Shown piece by piece: positions 38,839 through 39,845 of a stretch of DNA of 39,845 bases (its first letter is position 1; each line of letters begins with the position of its first letter). The stretch lies in the NCBI GenBank assembly GCA_001566745.1, contig KQ964695.1:3387-43231 (forward strand). The letters are read 5' to 3'. The translations under genes and the position numbers were made by a program. A model generated the notes under the pieces. The model made no database searches and had not been told where the DNA came from. It saw only the letters and a list, made by a program, of their open reading frames with translations. The DNA is from Conidiobolus coronatus NRRL 28638 (lineage: Eukaryota > Entomophthoromycota > Entomophthoromycetes > Entomophthorales > Conidiobolaceae).

Positions 38839-39435
38839 ATGAACGAAGATCTTCCAATATACGACTTAACGACAAAAGAGCATATGCCAACTGTTGATAG
38901 AGATGTATGCACTTTAGTTTACTGTATTGATAAATTTGAACTTCCAGAGATACCTGAATTTAATCATCTTCTTTGTGTAGAAATATATAAGGTATCAAGT
39001 GTTGAAGAAGCATTGAGAAATTATATAGAAGAGGAAGGAATACATTATAATGGTAAACCTTATTCGCATTTTTATGTACTAAATGATAATATCTGTGATT
39101 TATATATAGTTGGTAATAACTTATTGAAACATTATGATAACATGGATTTTGATTTAGAAGAGTACAGTAATATTCCACATATCAATATTGATTTCTGGTT
39201 ATTTAGACTTAGATATCATAGAAGTATGTTTTATAATGCAATGTGTAGAATTGTGTTAGAACAACCAGCAGTATGTCATCATGCTGTTGAATTTGCTGAA
39301 ATTGATGTTGACCATGCACAACCACTTGATACGCTACTTGGTCATCAAGTTATTGGCTATGACACGTGGGAGTGTAGTAATTCACCAGAATGCAATGAAT
39401 CGCATGAAGAAAGCGCAGTACGTAGTTTGGAGTAG
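38839..39435 (+). CDS. 198-aa acidic non-secreted protein, possible immunity partner
   Basis: An intact ATG-TAG frame with no signal peptide or membrane segment. Rich in Asp/Glu and aromatic residues (YCIDKFELPEIPEFNHLL, DNMDFDLEEYSNIPHINIDF) and with several Cys and His towards the C-terminus (YDTWECSNSPECNESHEE). It is the only + strand gene in the cluster and starts 77 bases from the divergent secreted protein. I do not recognise the family. Being intracellular and divergently paired with a secreted Cys-rich protein, it could confer self-protection. It could equally be an unrelated plasmid gene. Codon use is strongly AT-biased, like the other genes of the cluster. Confidence 0.6.
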   Translation: MNEDLPIYDLTTKEHMPTVDRDVCTLVYCIDKFELPEIPEFNHLLCVEIYKVSSVEEALRNYIEEEGIHYNGKPYSHFYVLNDNICDLYIVGNNLLKHYDNMDFDLEEYSNIPHINIDFWLFRLRYHRSMFYNAMCRIVLEQPAVCHHAVEFAEIDVDHAQPLDTLLGHQVIGYDTWECSNSPECNESHEESAVRSLE

Positions 39436-39557
39436 AAAATGAAGCATGCTTTTTTAAAAGCTTACACAACAACATGAGACCATGTACTTCAAACATAATA
39501 GATGTTTAATGTACGTGTACATTTGAATATAAATCATACATATTTAGGTTTTAAAAA

Positions 39558-39576
39558 ATTTTCCTAAAAAGGGAAT
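39558..39576. repeat. CC(A/T)6GG palindrome, right flank
   Basis: ATTTTCCTAAAAAGGGAAT, with an exact CCTAAAAAGG core. First member of the right-flank series. Confidence 0.5.
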
Positions 39577-39595
39577 AGTAGGTGCAAGGGAAAGA

Positions 39596-39635
39596 GGGCG
39601 GCAAGGGGTGGCAGGGGGCGGCAAGGGGCGGCAGC
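39596..39635 (+). repeat. G-rich 20-bp tandem repeat
   Basis: Two copies of GGGCGGCAAGGGG(T/C)GGCAG(G/C), preceded by AAAGA and followed by AGCAGCAGG. It has runs of 3-5 G at short spacing on the + strand and could form a G-quadruplex. Starkly different from the AT-rich surroundings. Confidence 0.7.
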
Positions 39636-39642
39636 AGCAGGA

Positions 39643-39660
39643 ATTTCCTAATGAGGAAAT
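39643..39660. repeat. Near-perfect palindrome ATTTCCTAATGAGGAAAT
   Basis: Six-base arms ATTTCC/GGAAAT around TAATGA. It matches the Mcm1 P-box pattern (TTTCC-N6-GGAAA). Confidence 0.55.
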
Positions 39661-39689
39661 TTGGCTATAAGTTTTTAAAACTTTGAAGA

Positions 39690-39717
39690 CACCGGCCTCC
39701 CTCTGGTCGTAGCGGTG
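39690..39717 (-). repeat. GC hairpin repeat, inverted family member 4
   Basis: CACCGGCCTCCCTCTGG ... CGGTG. This is the reverse-complement orientation of member 1 (34240-34267), with the same adjoining ATTTCCTAAT sequence on its right. It is placed at the opposite end of the killer-like cluster. Confidence 0.6.
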
Positions 39718-39840
39718 ATTTCCTAATAAGGGAATTTTGACTGCAAGAGGAGTTTAGCAGTATAAATTACCAAAGGGGGATATTTCAGAGGAATTACCAA
39801 ATAAGGAGATTTCTAGCTAAAAAACCAAATAAGGAGATTT
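39718..39840. repeat. Four more CC-AT-GG motifs at the right end
   Basis: ATTTCCTAATAAGGGAAT (39718-39735), AATTACCAAAGGGGGAT (39765-39781), and two copies of CCAAATAAGGAGATTTCTAG with a 28-base period (cores at 39797 and 39825). The series continues to the window edge, so its full extent is unknown. Confidence 0.6.
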
Positions 39841-39845
39841 CTAGT

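Noticed and set aside
1-39845. tRNA genes and CRISPR arrays
   Set aside because: Reading both strands I found no T-loop (GGTTCGAAT-type) sequence paired with an acceptor stem, and no regularly spaced direct repeats with unique spacers.

Overview
The window looks like AT-rich nuclear DNA of a fungus. The intact genes are eukaryotic: a choline-kinase-family protein, an Hsp31/DJ-1 glyoxalase, a full-length urea amidolyase (DUR1,2), a TRAPPC13-like trafficking subunit and a mitochondrial tRNA 2-thiouridylase. The standard code fits, because Trp is TGG throughout the intact genes I checked and three CTG codons in DUR1,2 fall where Leu is expected. I cannot name the species. An early-diverging or gut-associated fungus is a guess.

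Region by region. 0-5.3 kb holds a choline kinase, fragments of a nuclease, a P5A-type ATPase and possibly RRP12, and an intact HSP31. 5.3-9.4 kb is decayed or empty. 9.5-20.8 kb is the best-preserved block: DUR1,2, a small intron-containing reading frame, TRAPPC13 and MTU1 (divergent), and a 591-aa unknown. 20.9-23.7 kb carries a run of frameshifted frames, all on the + strand, resembling a decayed negative-strand RNA virus insertion (speculative). 23.9-34 kb is a graveyard of gene pieces: dUTPase, SNF2 helicase, ankyrin, prolyl oligopeptidase, glycyl-tRNA synthetase, ABC transporter and HIS7. It is interspersed with two PD-(D/E)XK-type nuclease genes and Cys-rich frames.

The most interesting part is 34.2-39.85 kb. 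A compact cluster (54-aa, 677-aa and 159-aa genes on the - strand, 198-aa on the + strand) encodes a secreted LysM protein with the N-terminal module of yeast killer-toxin alpha subunits and fungal LysM chitinases. It also encodes a small secreted Cys-rich protein and a non-secreted acidic protein transcribed divergently from it. All four genes have an ATNTGA hexamer 17-45 nt upstream of the ATG, like the promoter element of yeast cytoplasmic linear (pGKL-type) killer plasmids. Degenerate CC(A/T)6GG palindromes and members of one GC-hairpin repeat family flank the cluster on both sides, the hairpins in opposite orientations. I infer a mobile or captured killer-type locus in the nuclear genome. 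The toxin/immunity roles are hypotheses.
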